From Neofusicoccum parvum (lineage: Eukaryota > Ascomycota > Dothideomycetes > Botryosphaeriales > Botryosphaeriaceae), in contig CP087212.1 in assembly GCA_020912385.1 (NCBI GenBank), positions 930,001-994,000 of the forward strand: a DNA stretch of 64,000 nt, in the 5' to 3' direction. Position 1 is the first letter of the stretch, and each line of letters starts with the position of its first letter. Below the pieces are notes generated by a model that did not search any database, had not been told where the DNA came from, and saw only the letters and a list, made by a program, of their open reading frames with translations. Position numbers and translations under genes: made by a program. Of this stretch, positions 54,488 through 64,000 are shown piece by piece.

Positions 54488-55021
54488 TCAATGCCACCCC
54501 AGCAGCAACTGCTCGCCATGAGCCCCCACCGCCACCCGCGGCGGCTGCTCCAGCCTGAACCTCACGCCCCACGCCTCCTCGAACCGGGCCTCTTCGTATC
54601 TCAGCTCAGCCGTCCACAGCTCACCGCGTAGCCTCGACTGCTCCACGCTCGTCTCATGAAACCACGTCTCGTACGGCTGGATCCAGCGCTCCACGTCCTC
54701 CGGCTGCGCCTCCAACCACTCGAGCTCGATCATGTTATATGACGCGTGCCAGCGCCGGTGTAGGTCGACATAGCGCTCGTGTGCGAGGCGGGCGAGCTTC
54801 TTGGTGCGGGCGCGAGAGGCCGGGCGGGAGACGATGCGGAAGGGAGATGTGTTGTAGCGGAGGTGGTTGATGTGGGTGTTGTGGAACTTGATCGCGGCGT
54901 GCAGGAGGCGGAGGACCTCGATAAACTCGCCGGCGAGGATGTTGAAGGTCAGCTCGGCGCGGACGATGGTCTGGCGGGTGGAGGCGGCGAGAGAGGAAGG
55001 GTCCGGGGCTGGAGTAGTCAT
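54488..55021 (-). CDS. Hypothetical helical protein
   Basis: Single exon, 177 residues. Predominantly helical, with hydrophobic-charged periodicity (VRAELTFNILAGEFIEVLRL, then LHAAIKFHNTHINHLRYN) and Trp-rich acidic segments (IELEWLEAQPEDVERWIQPY). The end is VAVGAHGEQLLLGWH. No signal peptide or membrane span. Homologous-looking proteins with this style are common single-copy unknowns in Dothideomycetes (loose recollection). The start ATG is the first in the frame and is preceded by leader-like sequence. Confidence 0.65.
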   Translation of the reverse strand: MTTPAPDPSSLAASTRQTIVRAELTFNILAGEFIEVLRLLHAAIKFHNTHINHLRYNTSPFRIVSRPASRARTKKLARLAHERYVDLHRRWHASYNMIELEWLEAQPEDVERWIQPYETWFHETSVEQSRLRGELWTAELRYEEARFEEAWGVRFRLEQPPRVAVGAHGEQLLLGWH

Positions 55022-55908
55022 TGTGGAGGATTGCGGTGGGGTTTTGTCGAAGCTTGGAGTTGGATCAGGAGGCGCGAACGTAGATCGCGCTTTTGTTGGT
55101 GGTAGGTACGGGTAGATAAGCGGCTGTGTTGGAGGTTGAGGTAGAGTGTCGTTGGGGATGGTGTGCGGGCAAGCGGCGCAGACACCTCCGCCATTGTCGG
55201 CAAATCATGCCCCCTCAGCACCCGCACGCCGGTGGGTGACACTTTGGCTTCTGCTGAAAATGTTTATCAATCTTTTATAGACACTGCCACCCTCAATTAT
55301 CAGTTTGCGGCAGCCCTGTGGCGCTGCGTCACTGCAATTAGCATTCCGCACGCTTTGTAGCATCGTACCCACTTCAATGCGGACTTTGAAAACCTCGCTT
55401 CTTTTTGCCTTACATGCGTCTTATTTTTGTACCTATTAATATGCTTTGCATGGTCTCTTGGCTTTTGAAGTCACCTTAGAGAATTCGCCGATATACGCAG
55501 GACGGCGCTCTTTACTCAACACTTCGGCACTTTCCAATAGAACCTCTACAAATGGGCTACCTGATACCATAAATTGGCGGATACTATGTTCAGCTAAGAT
55601 GATAGGGCTTGCGATGATAAGATGAACAATTTTGCTGTTGTGAAAGCCACAAAATCGTAATTGTGAGACAAGGGGGGCAGAAGCATGCGTGGAGGTAAAG
55701 GGAAAGGAAGAAGTTGAAAGGTGATGAGTACAAAAGACTTAGTGGATCGAAGAGCGGCGCATCAGGTAATATCTCAATGCTGAGCCTTAGGTGATGCCCC
55801 CCTTCCTACTCTTCCTAGCCCCCTTTCGCATTTGATGTGATGTTTTGCGAGATCTCGTATATGTACTATTGAACAGATCTCCCGGAAAGCCCTCTACTCT
55901 TGCAAACC
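55022..55908. other. Intergenic
   Basis: No supported gene; AT-rich after 55240. Confidence 0.55.
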
Positions 55909-56169
55909 TCAGATGTGTACATCGTATTTCCTTTGCCATTTTCCCGGTTTCACCTGGCCGACCTTGGCCCACTTTTCCACGGCTGATCTATGATCCTCCG
56001 GTTTCTTGACAGCATGATCACCCTCATCCTTTATCATACCACGCTGCTTCTCCTGTTGCTGCGCCTCCATAATTGCCACAGCTTCTATCCTTGATATGCC
56101 GCGCCTGATCCCATCCCAGCCATAATTGCTCAGTTCCTCCAGCTCCTCCGCACGGCTCATGCGCACCAT
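55909..56169 (-). CDS. Small hypothetical protein, possibly partial
   Basis: 86 residues from the ATG at 56169 (another in-frame ATG at 56160). Composition is coding-like: SRAEELEELSNYGWDGIRRG, then ISRIEAVAIMEAQQQEKQRG and a Lys-rich tail ending KWQRKYDVHI. The upstream frame is closed by a TGA about 25 codons before, but a missing first exon is possible. No domain recognised. Confidence 0.45.
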   Translation of the reverse strand: MVRMSRAEELEELSNYGWDGIRRGISRIEAVAIMEAQQQEKQRGMIKDEGDHAVKKPEDHRSAVEKWAKVGQVKPGKWQRKYDVHI

Positions 56170-56908
56170 CGGCGGCACTCGTACCTTAACACATGCTCAT
56201 TTACTTACTTGTTGCAAGAGAAATGTCGCCATGAGCCAAAAGTTCCATGCCCGCAGGAGATTTGATACAAGAGGGCAACACATAATTATTACCCAACATG
56301 CGCAACAGTGACTTATCGTGTATAGTCTCGTAGAGCAACGAACCTCTAGTCCTTTCCAAGTTCATCTTCACGGCTGAATATATCAGAACAACACGTAGAT
56401 GAGCTGCGTGTAATGGTCATCCATAATGCCGTCTCAGGGGTAAGTCAATGCGCTTTGTAATGCATGCTGATAGTAAGAACACCTGCCGTCGGGCGGCTTG
56501 CTACTCACGACAAGAGATGATAGGGTGTAGCAACGACAGAGATATCGACTAAAACAAGAATATCAGTGTTAAGCGCAAGATGTTAAAGGTGGTTGAGCGG
56601 GCACTGTAATGCAGAGGCTAAAGACATCCGATGGGCGTCGAACACTGAACAGGTACGCGTCTGTCCTGCTCAAGAGGCCGCAGTGAATGAAATTGCTAAG
56701 CGAGAGGTCGGGAGGAGGATCTTAGCTGTATAAAAATGCTCTCTGCGGTCCACTCCTCCTCTCCCCACAACACAGCTTGCTCAACATCACACGCGCAGCT
56801 CCGCGGGTTTGCGGCGGTCAATTGACCAGCTCATCCAATTGCGACCTCCCCGGCAGTTTCCCCCACACTACAATCACGATAAAAGTCCACCCCATCAGCT
56901 CTGGCAAG
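56170..56908. other. Intergenic and leader of the RRM gene
   Basis: No gene seen. It carries a TATA box at 56729 and a leader of about 150 nt before the RRM gene. Confidence 0.55.
56729..56736 (+). promoter_or_regulatory. TATA box of the RRM gene
   Basis: TATAAAAA, 173-180 bp upstream of the ATG at 56909, followed by a CT-rich stretch typical of fungal transcription start regions. Confidence 0.5.
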
Positions 56909-57964
56909 ATGGATCCGCAAGGCTGCTTTCCAGCCCCGTCAGCACATTGCTCTTCTCCAACAAGCGGCGCTGCGCATCCTGCAACAGTGCTGAAGACCGA
57001 GCTTTCGCCCTCCTCATCTGAGTCATCTCCGCTCAGTGACGTCCCCATCCTGAAGGACGACGACAGCGAAGGCGCGCAGGCAGGACCAGCGGCGGCGGCC
57101 ACCACCACATCCAAGCTTGAACCGCCAACCACACCCTCCACCCCTCGCCCGTCCTCTCCGCTGACGCACCTCCCCGGGACACCACCTCCGCAGACGCCCT
57201 CCCCAAGGCCACTCTGCCCCTCATCACCAATAGACAACACCCCCACCCCTTCCATAACGCTCTACACCGCCGTCCACCACCTCTGCCTCTCCACCGGCTC
57301 GCCCGCCACCAAAGCGCGCGCCAAAGCCGTCGCCCGCGCCGCCGGCTACGACGCCTTCGCCGCGACCGTCGCCCTCGTCGAAGCCGACCACCGCCGCACG
57401 CACCGCACACCCGCTCCACCCAGACCGCAGACCCCGGAAGCCCACGACGCCCTCCCGCCGCGCCCTGCCGTCTCCCCCAGCACGCCCGACGCGCCGTGGT
57501 CGACCCACGCCCCGCCGCCGCCCAGCGCATATCCCAACGCCGAGGCCTTCACAGCCTTCGCGCCACCACCTTCACCCAAAAACAACAGCAACAGCAACAG
57601 CAGCAGCACCGACGACAACCCCACCCTCCCCCTCCTCATCCGCCCCGCCCCAGGCGAGCCGCGCCCGAGCCACGCGAAGCCGATCCAGCGGACGCGGCTG
57701 TGGGTCGGCGGCGTGCCGGCGGGGACGACGGAGCGGGAGCTGCGGGGGGCGTTCGGGTGGTTCGGCAACGTGGCGTCGGCGGGGGAGTACGGGGGGCGGG
57801 GCGAGGTTGGCGGGGTGGGGAGCGTGGTGTTCGTGCACCGGGTGGACGCCGAGGCGGCGAGGAGGGCGGTTGAGGCTGGGGAGGTGGTGGTTGGAGGGGC
57901 GGTTGTGGCGGTGGGGAGGGGGTGTGAGGCGGGAGGTGGGGATGTTATGGATGTGGATGGTTAG
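56909..57964 (+). CDS. Single-RRM protein with long Pro/Ser-rich N-terminus
   Basis: Single exon, 351 residues; the frame is open upstream only from a TTG, so the ATG at 56909 (AAGATGG) is the start. Residues 1-115 are Ser/Pro/Thr-rich and probably disordered. Residues 118-165 form a helical segment (ITLYTAVHHLCLSTGSPATK, ending in an Asp/His-rich part). More Pro-rich sequence and an Asn/Ser run follow. The C-terminus is an RNA recognition motif: RNP2-like RLWVGGVPAG at about 262-271 and RNP1-like GVGSVVFVHR at about 303-312; the aromatic positions of RNP1 are weakened. The coding strand flips from C-rich to G-rich close to 57690. RNA-binding is inferred. Confidence 0.7.
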   Translation: MDPQGCFPAPSAHCSSPTSGAAHPATVLKTELSPSSSESSPLSDVPILKDDDSEGAQAGPAAAATTTSKLEPPTTPSTPRPSSPLTHLPGTPPPQTPSPRPLCPSSPIDNTPTPSITLYTAVHHLCLSTGSPATKARAKAVARAAGYDAFAATVALVEADHRRTHRTPAPPRPQTPEAHDALPPRPAVSPSTPDAPWSTHAPPPPSAYPNAEAFTAFAPPPSPKNNSNSNSSSTDDNPTLPLLIRPAPGEPRPSHAKPIQRTRLWVGGVPAGTTERELRGAFGWFGNVASAGEYGGRGEVGGVGSVVFVHRVDAEAARRAVEAGEVVVGGAVVAVGRGCEAGGGDVMDVDG

Positions 57965-58359
57965 GAGTGTGGGAAGCTTGAGGATTGGGTGTGAGGATTG
58001 GGAGGGGAGCGGGAGGAAAGGTTTTGATGGGATTGTTTGGGTGTTGGGAGACTTCGGGGTTTCGATTGGGGATTTTCATTGGATAAGCTACGGAGACTGA
58101 ATGGCTGTGTTATTAATGGGAGAAGGAGAGGAACACAGCCGCTGGGAGAAAAGAAGAAATGGTCAGGTAAAAAATACTAGATGAGAGAAAGAGACTGCAA
58201 ATCACAACATAGAAGATACCTTCAGAAACAACATCACTACAACAGAAAACGCCACCTCACGGCAGCACCTAGCAAGAAACCCATCAGATTCATAACTTTT
58301 GTCTCTATACCCATCTATACGTGCCATCATCCAAGCATCAATTCTTTCCCATATCCACC
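57965..58359. other. Intergenic, convergent 3' flanks
   Basis: No gene seen. Confidence 0.6.
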
Positions 58360-61269
58360 TCACGCACCCCCCTTCAGCCCATCCAACGCCCCCCGCAACC
58401 TCTCCCACCCCTCCGTATCCTCCCACGTCTCCTTCCCCTTGCTGCAAATGCCCTTCACCGCGCTCCTCGCCTTGAACTTCCAATCCTTCATGACCAGCTG
58501 CCCGCTCCCCGCCGCCAACCCCTCCGTCTTCTCCATCGGCCCCAGACTCTCGTACGCGTCCGCCAGCTCGATGGTCGCGTCCACGACCTCGTTCCAGCGC
58601 TCCTCCGTCCCGGTCTCCCAGCCGGGCTGGCTGGTCACCGCGCGCCACGCCTTCTCGTGGGCGTCGAGCGCGGCCTGCGGGCGGCGCCGCCACAGCGCCA
58701 GCCGCGCCACCGTCGTCCACAGCAGCCGCGAGCCGGTGATGAGCGGCACCACCGCCTCGTCGAACATGCGGACCAGCATGCGCGCCGAGCCGGGCTTGGC
58801 CGGGTCGTAGCCGCCGTCCTCGAGCGCGATGATGTCGCGGACCAGGGCGTCCAGGATGGGCGCGTCGATGCACTTCTCGCCGTCCGTCTTGCCGCGCAGG
58901 TCGATGATACGGCGCTGGGCGGTGATGATGTCCGAGTGCGAGGGCGGGTTGACCGATGCGGCGACGGTGAGAAGGTTGTCCCAGATGCGGAAGTCGTCGA
59001 ACTTGAGGTTGGCGGCGCGCTTGAGGGCTTTCAGGGCATCACGGCGGTGCTGCTGCGGGTCACGGCGCGGTTTGGTGATGTCAATGCTGTTGGGGTCGTC
59101 TTCCTCCTCATCGTCGAGCTTGGGTGCTGGCTCTGTGCCATTAACGACGTCGTCGTCTTCGGGTTCCAGGCGGAGGAGAGCGACGGCTAGGTTGCTCCAG
59201 GCTTCGGCATCGTTGTCTTCGAGCTGGACGACGCGTGTAAAGGCTTCGACAGCACGTTTGTACTCCATGAGCTCCAGAAGCGCGCAGCCCAGAGCGAACC
59301 AAGTCTGCTGATTTAGCTGGTTGACGCGGAGAGACTTCGAGTATGCGTTTGCAGCCTTGACCAGATTATTTTCGGCGTGGTATAATCGGCCAAGAGAGCG
59401 TTGGGCGCGAGCATAGCGGTCGCCTGAGACCTCCCATGCCTTCTCGTACATTGCAGGATCCTTGGTGATGTCGCCTAGAATGCAGTATAATCTGGGCGCA
59501 TCAGCAGGCGCAGGATCCCTCGGCGCACCCTCCCACTTCTCATCCTCGCCAGCCGCGTCGTCGTTGCCGTCTGTGGCGTGGAACAGCTCTCTCCGCACGG
59601 TCCGCTGAGCTTTATCCTCCCTCTCAGTCGCCGCCCAACAGAGCGCAACTTCGGCCCACATCTGCAAACGCTCGTAAATCTCCAACGCAGAGCGAAGACC
59701 ACCCATCTTGACCCAGGTCTGCGCCAATTCAGATTCCAGCTCCCACCTGGTCGGGGTGCACAGCTGGAAGACGTAGCGAAGACGCTCAGAGACCGGTGCA
59801 GAATCCTCTTCTTGCGGTCGGGGCAGAAACGTCGGTGCAGACCCCTCCCCTGAAGCCGCAGCACTGGATCCCTCTCCTGCGGTATCCGCGATGACCTGGT
59901 CCACAAGGGCTTGAAGCTGAAGAAGGCCGCGTTCCATGGTCCTGGACTTGTAGCCTTCGATCCTGCTCCGGACAAGCAGAGCCTGGGTGTAGACCTGCCA
60001 GTTCGAGCTTCCTCCCTCCAGCACGCGGGTGGCGTACGGAAGCGTCTCTTCCCTGGTCAAGCCGTTTTGCGGCGAAGTGTTGGTGATGGACGAGGCCAGT
60101 AGAAGCAGAATAATCGAGTCCAGCGGCTCCAGCTTGGGCTGATTTCCCGGGTCCAGCGCCGCCAAGCTCGGCGGCAACGAGCTCTCCTCCAGAACATCCG
60201 TCGATGACTTGGGCTTCTCCGAGAACGATATCGACTCCAGTAGCGTATCGTCGTTCAGGTCCAGATTCTTAGGCTTCGACTCCGCGTCCCCCACTTCCTC
60301 CAAAACCTCCTTCCCCTTCCCCTTGCCCTCAACCACCACCTCCCCCGCACCCTTACTCCTCGCCAGCACGACAAGCTGACTGGTCTCCTTCTCCTGCCAC
60401 TTCGTCCTCCTCCCCATCAACCCCGTCAGCGCGAACTCAAACCCCCTCTCCCCCGCCGCGCGCTCCAGATCCTCCCTCGCCTTCCTATCAAACCCGTGCA
60501 GCGTGTGCACGCTCGCCCTCTCCAGCAAAAACGCCACCCGCACCTCCTCCCCAACATCCGCCCCCTCCCCCAACACCCCCTCCGCCACCGCCTCCAGCTC
60601 CGCGTAGATCCCCACCTGCAAGCTCGGCGCCACCTCGCCCAGCAACCGCTGCCGCAAGAACGCCGTCCGCAGCCGCGCCCACCGCACCACCGTCCGCCAC
60701 GCCGGCGCCGCCGGCACCGCCTCCTCCACGCCCGCCGCGCCCAGCACGCCGTCCGCGAAGCACAGCAGCTCGACGTTCGGCGTGAGCGGGTACGCAGCGG
60801 CACCATCAGCGCCCAAGGCCGCGACGAGGCGCTTGCGCAGGGCGCGCAGGCGGGCGGGGTCGGCGGCGACGGCGGGCGGCAGCAGGGCGGCAGCGGGGAC
60901 GAAGGGCAGGGGCGGGCCGGTGACGTTTGACTGGACGAAGGCGGCGAGGGCAGCCAGCGCGGCGAGGAAGAGGATGAGAGCGTCCTCCTGGTGCTGGTGC
61001 TGCTGCTCGGACTCCGGAGGCAGCAGCGCGGTCAGCCGGCGGTGCAGCCAGTCGGACCAGACGGGGTAGTCGGCCAGCGGCGGCACGTCCGCGGCGCGCG
61101 GGTCGGCGTCGTGGCCCAGCAGCGCGCGCACGGCCGGGCGGTCGAGGGCGGCGGCGAAGCGGCCCTGCTCGAGCGCTGCGAGCTGGGCGCTGAGAGGTGA
61201 GTCGGCGGCGGCCAGCAGCTCCGCGGGCAGGGCGCGCCGGAGCAGCGTCTGGAAGGCGTCGTCGGCCAT
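58360..61269 (-). CDS. EMW1: TPR protein of the TTC27/EMW1 family
   Basis: Single exon, 969 residues. The N-terminal half is helical with Ala/Leu-rich segments (ALILFLAALAALAAFVQSN) and family features around RIEGYKSRTMERGLLQLQAL. The conserved core lies at about residues 590-720: LYCILGDITKDPAMYEKAWE, GDRYARAQRSLGRLY, then TPR units such as QQTWFALGCALLELMEYKRA and DAEAWSNLAVALLRLEP. In yeast, Emw1 is an essential protein needed for cell-wall integrity; human TTC27 is the counterpart (family knowledge). The length is in the normal range and no break is seen. Probably cytosolic. Sense strand composition is C-rich at the 5' end and G-rich towards the 3' end. Confidence 0.88.
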   Translation of the reverse strand: MADDAFQTLLRRALPAELLAAADSPLSAQLAALEQGRFAAALDRPAVRALLGHDADPRAADVPPLADYPVWSDWLHRRLTALLPPESEQQHQHQEDALILFLAALAALAAFVQSNVTGPPLPFVPAAALLPPAVAADPARLRALRKRLVAALGADGAAAYPLTPNVELLCFADGVLGAAGVEEAVPAAPAWRTVVRWARLRTAFLRQRLLGEVAPSLQVGIYAELEAVAEGVLGEGADVGEEVRVAFLLERASVHTLHGFDRKAREDLERAAGERGFEFALTGLMGRRTKWQEKETSQLVVLARSKGAGEVVVEGKGKGKEVLEEVGDAESKPKNLDLNDDTLLESISFSEKPKSSTDVLEESSLPPSLAALDPGNQPKLEPLDSIILLLLASSITNTSPQNGLTREETLPYATRVLEGGSSNWQVYTQALLVRSRIEGYKSRTMERGLLQLQALVDQVIADTAGEGSSAAASGEGSAPTFLPRPQEEDSAPVSERLRYVFQLCTPTRWELESELAQTWVKMGGLRSALEIYERLQMWAEVALCWAATEREDKAQRTVRRELFHATDGNDDAAGEDEKWEGAPRDPAPADAPRLYCILGDITKDPAMYEKAWEVSGDRYARAQRSLGRLYHAENNLVKAANAYSKSLRVNQLNQQTWFALGCALLELMEYKRAVEAFTRVVQLEDNDAEAWSNLAVALLRLEPEDDDVVNGTEPAPKLDDEEEDDPNSIDITKPRRDPQQHRRDALKALKRAANLKFDDFRIWDNLLTVAASVNPPSHSDIITAQRRIIDLRGKTDGEKCIDAPILDALVRDIIALEDGGYDPAKPGSARMLVRMFDEAVVPLITGSRLLWTTVARLALWRRRPQAALDAHEKAWRAVTSQPGWETGTEERWNEVVDATIELADAYESLGPMEKTEGLAAGSGQLVMKDWKFKARSAVKGICSKGKETWEDTEGWERLRGALDGLKGGA

Positions 61270-61823
61270 GGCGTGGTCGGGACGGGGGGAAAAAAGCCGG
61301 GGTCCTCGCTCGGTGCTGGGCTATGCGGGGAAAGGCACGAGGGAAAAAATGACTTGGTGTTGTGTTGCGCAGTGCATGTGAGGCCATGGGCGCTGCAGTT
61401 GGTGCTGGAAATCTGAAAATTATCGGCCGAAGTTGGGCCGGTAGGGCAGCATTTTGCGTCTCTGCTCACTTGCCCCGCCCCCGCCGCCCAGCCAGCGCGG
61501 CGCTCTGATCACACGAACCCCGAAAGCGCGTCATACGCACATATGCACCACCTGCAAGGAACACTCTTGATTCAGGCCTAAAGCTACCGCCCGGAGGCCT
61601 ATCGGATCAGCATCCTCCTGTCCCACCTGCGCGCCCGAAAGTTAAATAATTAGAGGGGATATCGTTATTCGTCAGGGAAGTTGATGATGAGCGTTGTGCG
61701 CGAACGAGTGAAGACGGCTAGGGATCAAAACAACAACGCAGCTCAGCAGGCGGCCTCTCTATCGGATGATCGTTACGGTGACCTCATCCCTCACTGCGCG
61801 CAGTCAGCACGCGCCAGCCAAGC
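61270..61823. other. Intergenic
   Basis: Upstream of the EMW1-type gene and 3' flank of the glycine-zipper gene. Nothing else seen. Confidence 0.6.
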
Positions 61824-62816
61824 CTAGTCGGAGTCGCTGGAAGAGCTGCTGCTGCTGCTGCTCCTACCCCTGCTCTTCGACCTGTGCTTGTGCTTCTTGT
61901 GGCCATGCCCGTGGCTGCTGTAGCTGGGCGGGTACAGTCCGCCCAGCGCCGCCGCCGACCCGCCGTAATGCGATCCGCCGTGCGAGCTGCCGTGGTCGCT
62001 GCCGTGCTTCTTGTGCTTGTGCTTCTTCTTCTTCTTGTCCCTGTCGCGGCAGAAACCATTAGCAAAAGCGCCCTCCTAGCCATCGAGGGACATTACTTCT
62101 CGTGGTGGTTCTCCAGCACGTTCGCCCCAATCGCCCCCGCTACCATCCCGCCAATCGTCCCCAGCGCCCCGCCGCCCATCTTGTGCCCCAGGAACGCCCC
62201 GCCCGCGCTGCCCAGCACCGTCGCGCCGAGCCCGCGGTCGCCCTCGGCGCCAGGCGCACCCTCGCCGTACTGGCCGTGCTGCCCGTACGCACCGCCGCCC
62301 TGCTGGTGCTGGCCGTACGCGCCCCCCTGGTGCTCGCCACCGTATCCGCCGGCCGGCGGGGGCGCGCCGCCGTACTGCGCGGGCGGCGGGTAGGGCGAGT
62401 GGCCGCGGCTGTGGTCGTCGGTCGGGTACGGCGCGACCTGGTTGTTGTAGCCGGGCGCGGGCGAGTAGGCGTTGTGCGGCGGCGGCGCGCCGGCTTGCGC
62501 GTAGGGCTGGTTGTAAGGGTCGTGGGGCGGCTGCTGGTGGTGCGGCGCGGGGCCCGGCTGGTACTGGTTGTACTGGTCCTGCGGAGGAGGGTGGGCGCCC
62601 TGGTTTGGCGGGTTTTTTATGTCAGCGCGCGCCGTTTTGGTCGCGGGGCTCGCGGCGTCGGTTTTGGAGCGGGTGAGGTGCGCGACTCACCTGCTGAGGC
62701 GGGTACGGGCTGTGGCCGCCGTACTGGTCGTGCTGCGGCGGAGGCGCGTTGTAGCCCTGCTGGCCGTAGCCGTAGCCCTGCTGCTGGCCGCCGCCGTAGT
62801 AATCGTTGCTCGACAT
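61824..62816 (-). CDS. Glycine-zipper protein with Gln/Gly/Tyr/Pro-rich N-terminus
   Basis: Exons (minus): 62816-62691, 62599-62097, 62040-61824; 281 residues. Residues 1-165 are low complexity, full of Gln, Gly, Tyr, Pro and His (GGGQQQGYGYGQQGY), as in phase-separating or adhesive disordered regions. A glycine-zipper segment follows at about 168-205, with LGATVLGSAGGAFLGHKMGG and ALGTIGGMVAGAIGANVL, of the two-helix Gly-zipper type that can pack in membranes. The C-terminal exon is Lys/His-rich, then Ser/Arg-rich, ending in a run of Ser and Asp. Both introns (91 and 56 bp) keep frame. Similar proteins are widespread in filamentous ascomycetes; function unknown. Confidence 0.8.
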
Positions 62817-63555
62817 GGTGCGCGGTGGTCCGGGGGTGTGTTGCGATATGCGCTCTCGAGCTGAGGGCTGCGGGGGAGGGGTAAGAAGGCAGACGGGAGG
62901 CCGTGATACGAGACTGCGGGAAACGGAAGACGGCGGGTTTAATAGGAGACTCAGGCTGTGTGGAGAGCGGGTAGATCCAGGGTCAGCTGCTTACACGCGC
63001 CAGTCATTTGGCGAGCTGAAACGTGTACATGACCGAGGCTGATGATGAGCTCCATCCTGACTGCCCGTCTCGGGAGGCTGTCCAAATGATGCGGCTGGGG
63101 CCTAGCACAGCCGCACGCCGATGAAACCTCAGCTCCTGCCTGCGCCGAAATGAGGTCATAATCACCGCCGCACGACAGCACGACAGCACTACAGCATGTA
63201 ATAATACATCGTACAATTCATACAGCCGGCTACAGAAGTACACGTCCCCCGGCAGCACGCCATTCCACGTGTCGGGACGCGAGGACGGGTGGTGCAAAGA
63301 GTAATACACTACACGCTTGCAAAGAAGCAGCGCCACTCGCAAACGCTGGAAACAAACAACCGCGACTTCCCCAAACGAGTGACGGCGCTCCCTCGACTAT
63401 GCAAAATAAAAGAGAGCTCATCGCATGTAAACAAAACCGCACCGTCTCACCTTATCCCCTCTTCGCAATCAATGACTAGTAATGCCATCTGTCTCTTTTC
63501 TTTTTCGTTTTTTTGTCCTCTCTGCATGTCACGGCGTCCTTCTCGCTCAGCACAT
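62817..63555. other. Intergenic
   Basis: Upstream of the glycine-zipper gene and 3' flank of the right-edge gene. No other feature seen. Confidence 0.55.
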
Positions 63556-64000
63556 TTACTTCCGGCCACCCTTCTTCTTGGCGGCGACAACCTTGAAGGC
63601 AACATCCTCCTTTGCCGCATTGACCTGAGCCGTGTTGGGTCCGGAGCCCTTCTTCGCGACCTCGCTCCAGCCACCAGAGCCGTTCATCGGGCCAGGGCTG
63701 GCGGTACCCGAGTTCTCGATGATGCCCTTATCGGCGAGCTTGCGGCGACGGATGAACTCCTCGGCGAAGTGGCGAGAATCGATGGTTCGGGAGACAGAGT
63801 GAATAGCCTCCGTGATAATGTCGAGTTCGAGGGGGAAACTGAGCAAGTTTGTGACAAACTCCTCGGCTAAAAGCGAGTATTAGTATAAGGGTGGTCTTCG
63901 ACTGGAATAATTTTGCACTTACCATTGGTACCCTGAATCAAATCGTTCCTGAGCTCGTTCGCAGACCACTTCTTGAATTCCTCCTTGGCATCCGGTGCCC
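63556..64000 (-). CDS. GYF-domain (SMY2/PERQ-like) protein, C-terminal part
   Basis: Partial gene; it continues beyond the right edge. Visible exons (minus): 64000-63923 and 63866-63556, split by a 56-bp intron. The window holds about 129 C-terminal residues: FKKWSANELRNDLIQGTNA, then EEFVTNLLSFPLELDIITEA, RTIDSRHFAEEFIRRRKLAD and a Gly/Lys-rich end (VVAAKKKGGRK). This matches the conserved C-terminal helical segment of fungal GYF-domain proteins related to yeast Smy2/Syh1, which bind proline-rich ligands and act in mRNA control or COPII transport. The GYF domain itself would lie outside the window. Confidence 0.75.

Noticed and set aside
1..64000. CRISPR arrays, insertion sequences, bacterial operons and riboswitches
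   Set aside because: Spliceosomal introns and fungal gene families throughout show a eukaryotic chromosome; no regularly spaced repeats were seen.

Overview
The window is chromosomal DNA of a filamentous ascomycete (Pezizomycotina; the gene set looks most like Dothideomycetes, an inference). Evidence: many short spliceosomal introns (about 46-110 bp, most near 50-65 bp, GT-AG with CTAAC/CTGAC-like branch sites), a fungal nitrite reductase with a C-terminal Rieske domain, a SAT4-type rhodopsin-fold membrane protein, a Zn(II)2Cys6 regulator, an alpha-arrestin and a Tad1-like LINE. No operons are expected. Coding models were built by joining reading frames at splice sites; every spliced model listed as a CDS keeps frame from start to stop.

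Layout. 0-30 kb is mostly housekeeping: nitrite reductase (717-4329), an intron-containing tRNA-Leu(AAG), a CCCH zinc-finger protein, a secreted type-B carboxylesterase, a secreted cutinase-fold protein that has lost its catalytic Ser and His, a SAT4-like membrane protein, two Myb/SANT-like nuclear proteins, the SNARE BOS1, a secreted M28 aminopeptidase and several hypothetical genes. 30-39 kb looks accessory: an unrecognised helical protein, an Hsp70-like ATPase, a Ser/Thr-rich single-span protein, a protein with a helical N-terminus and a 75-bp tandem repeat, and a Cys-rich single-span protein.

39-45 kb is mobile DNA. A LINE with two open ORFs overlapping at TAATG (39253-44329), flanked by a 12-bp target-site duplication, sits about 50 bp after the stop codon of the Cys-rich gene and in the same orientation. 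About 60 bp beyond it lies a solo LTR (44404-44861) with a 5-bp duplication. Downstream come a frameshifted gene remnant, a small spliced gene, the Zn2Cys6 regulator, the arrestin, a second degenerate remnant (53810-54152), an RRM protein, the TTC27/EMW1-type TPR protein, a glycine-zipper protein, and the 3' part of a GYF/SMY2-family gene cut by the right edge.

Functional links are limited. The best local reading is nitrate assimilation at the left edge (a NirA-type motif and a GATA motif upstream of nitrite reductase) and a possible fungal self/non-self or stress locus at 30-39 kb (inference only). Candidate novelties: the cutinase-fold pseudoenzyme, the LINE placed for read-through from a host gene, the tandem-repeat protein next to the Hsp70-like gene, an exon of BOS1 whose only coding content is ATG, and a recurring switch from C-rich to G-rich coding strand inside genes.
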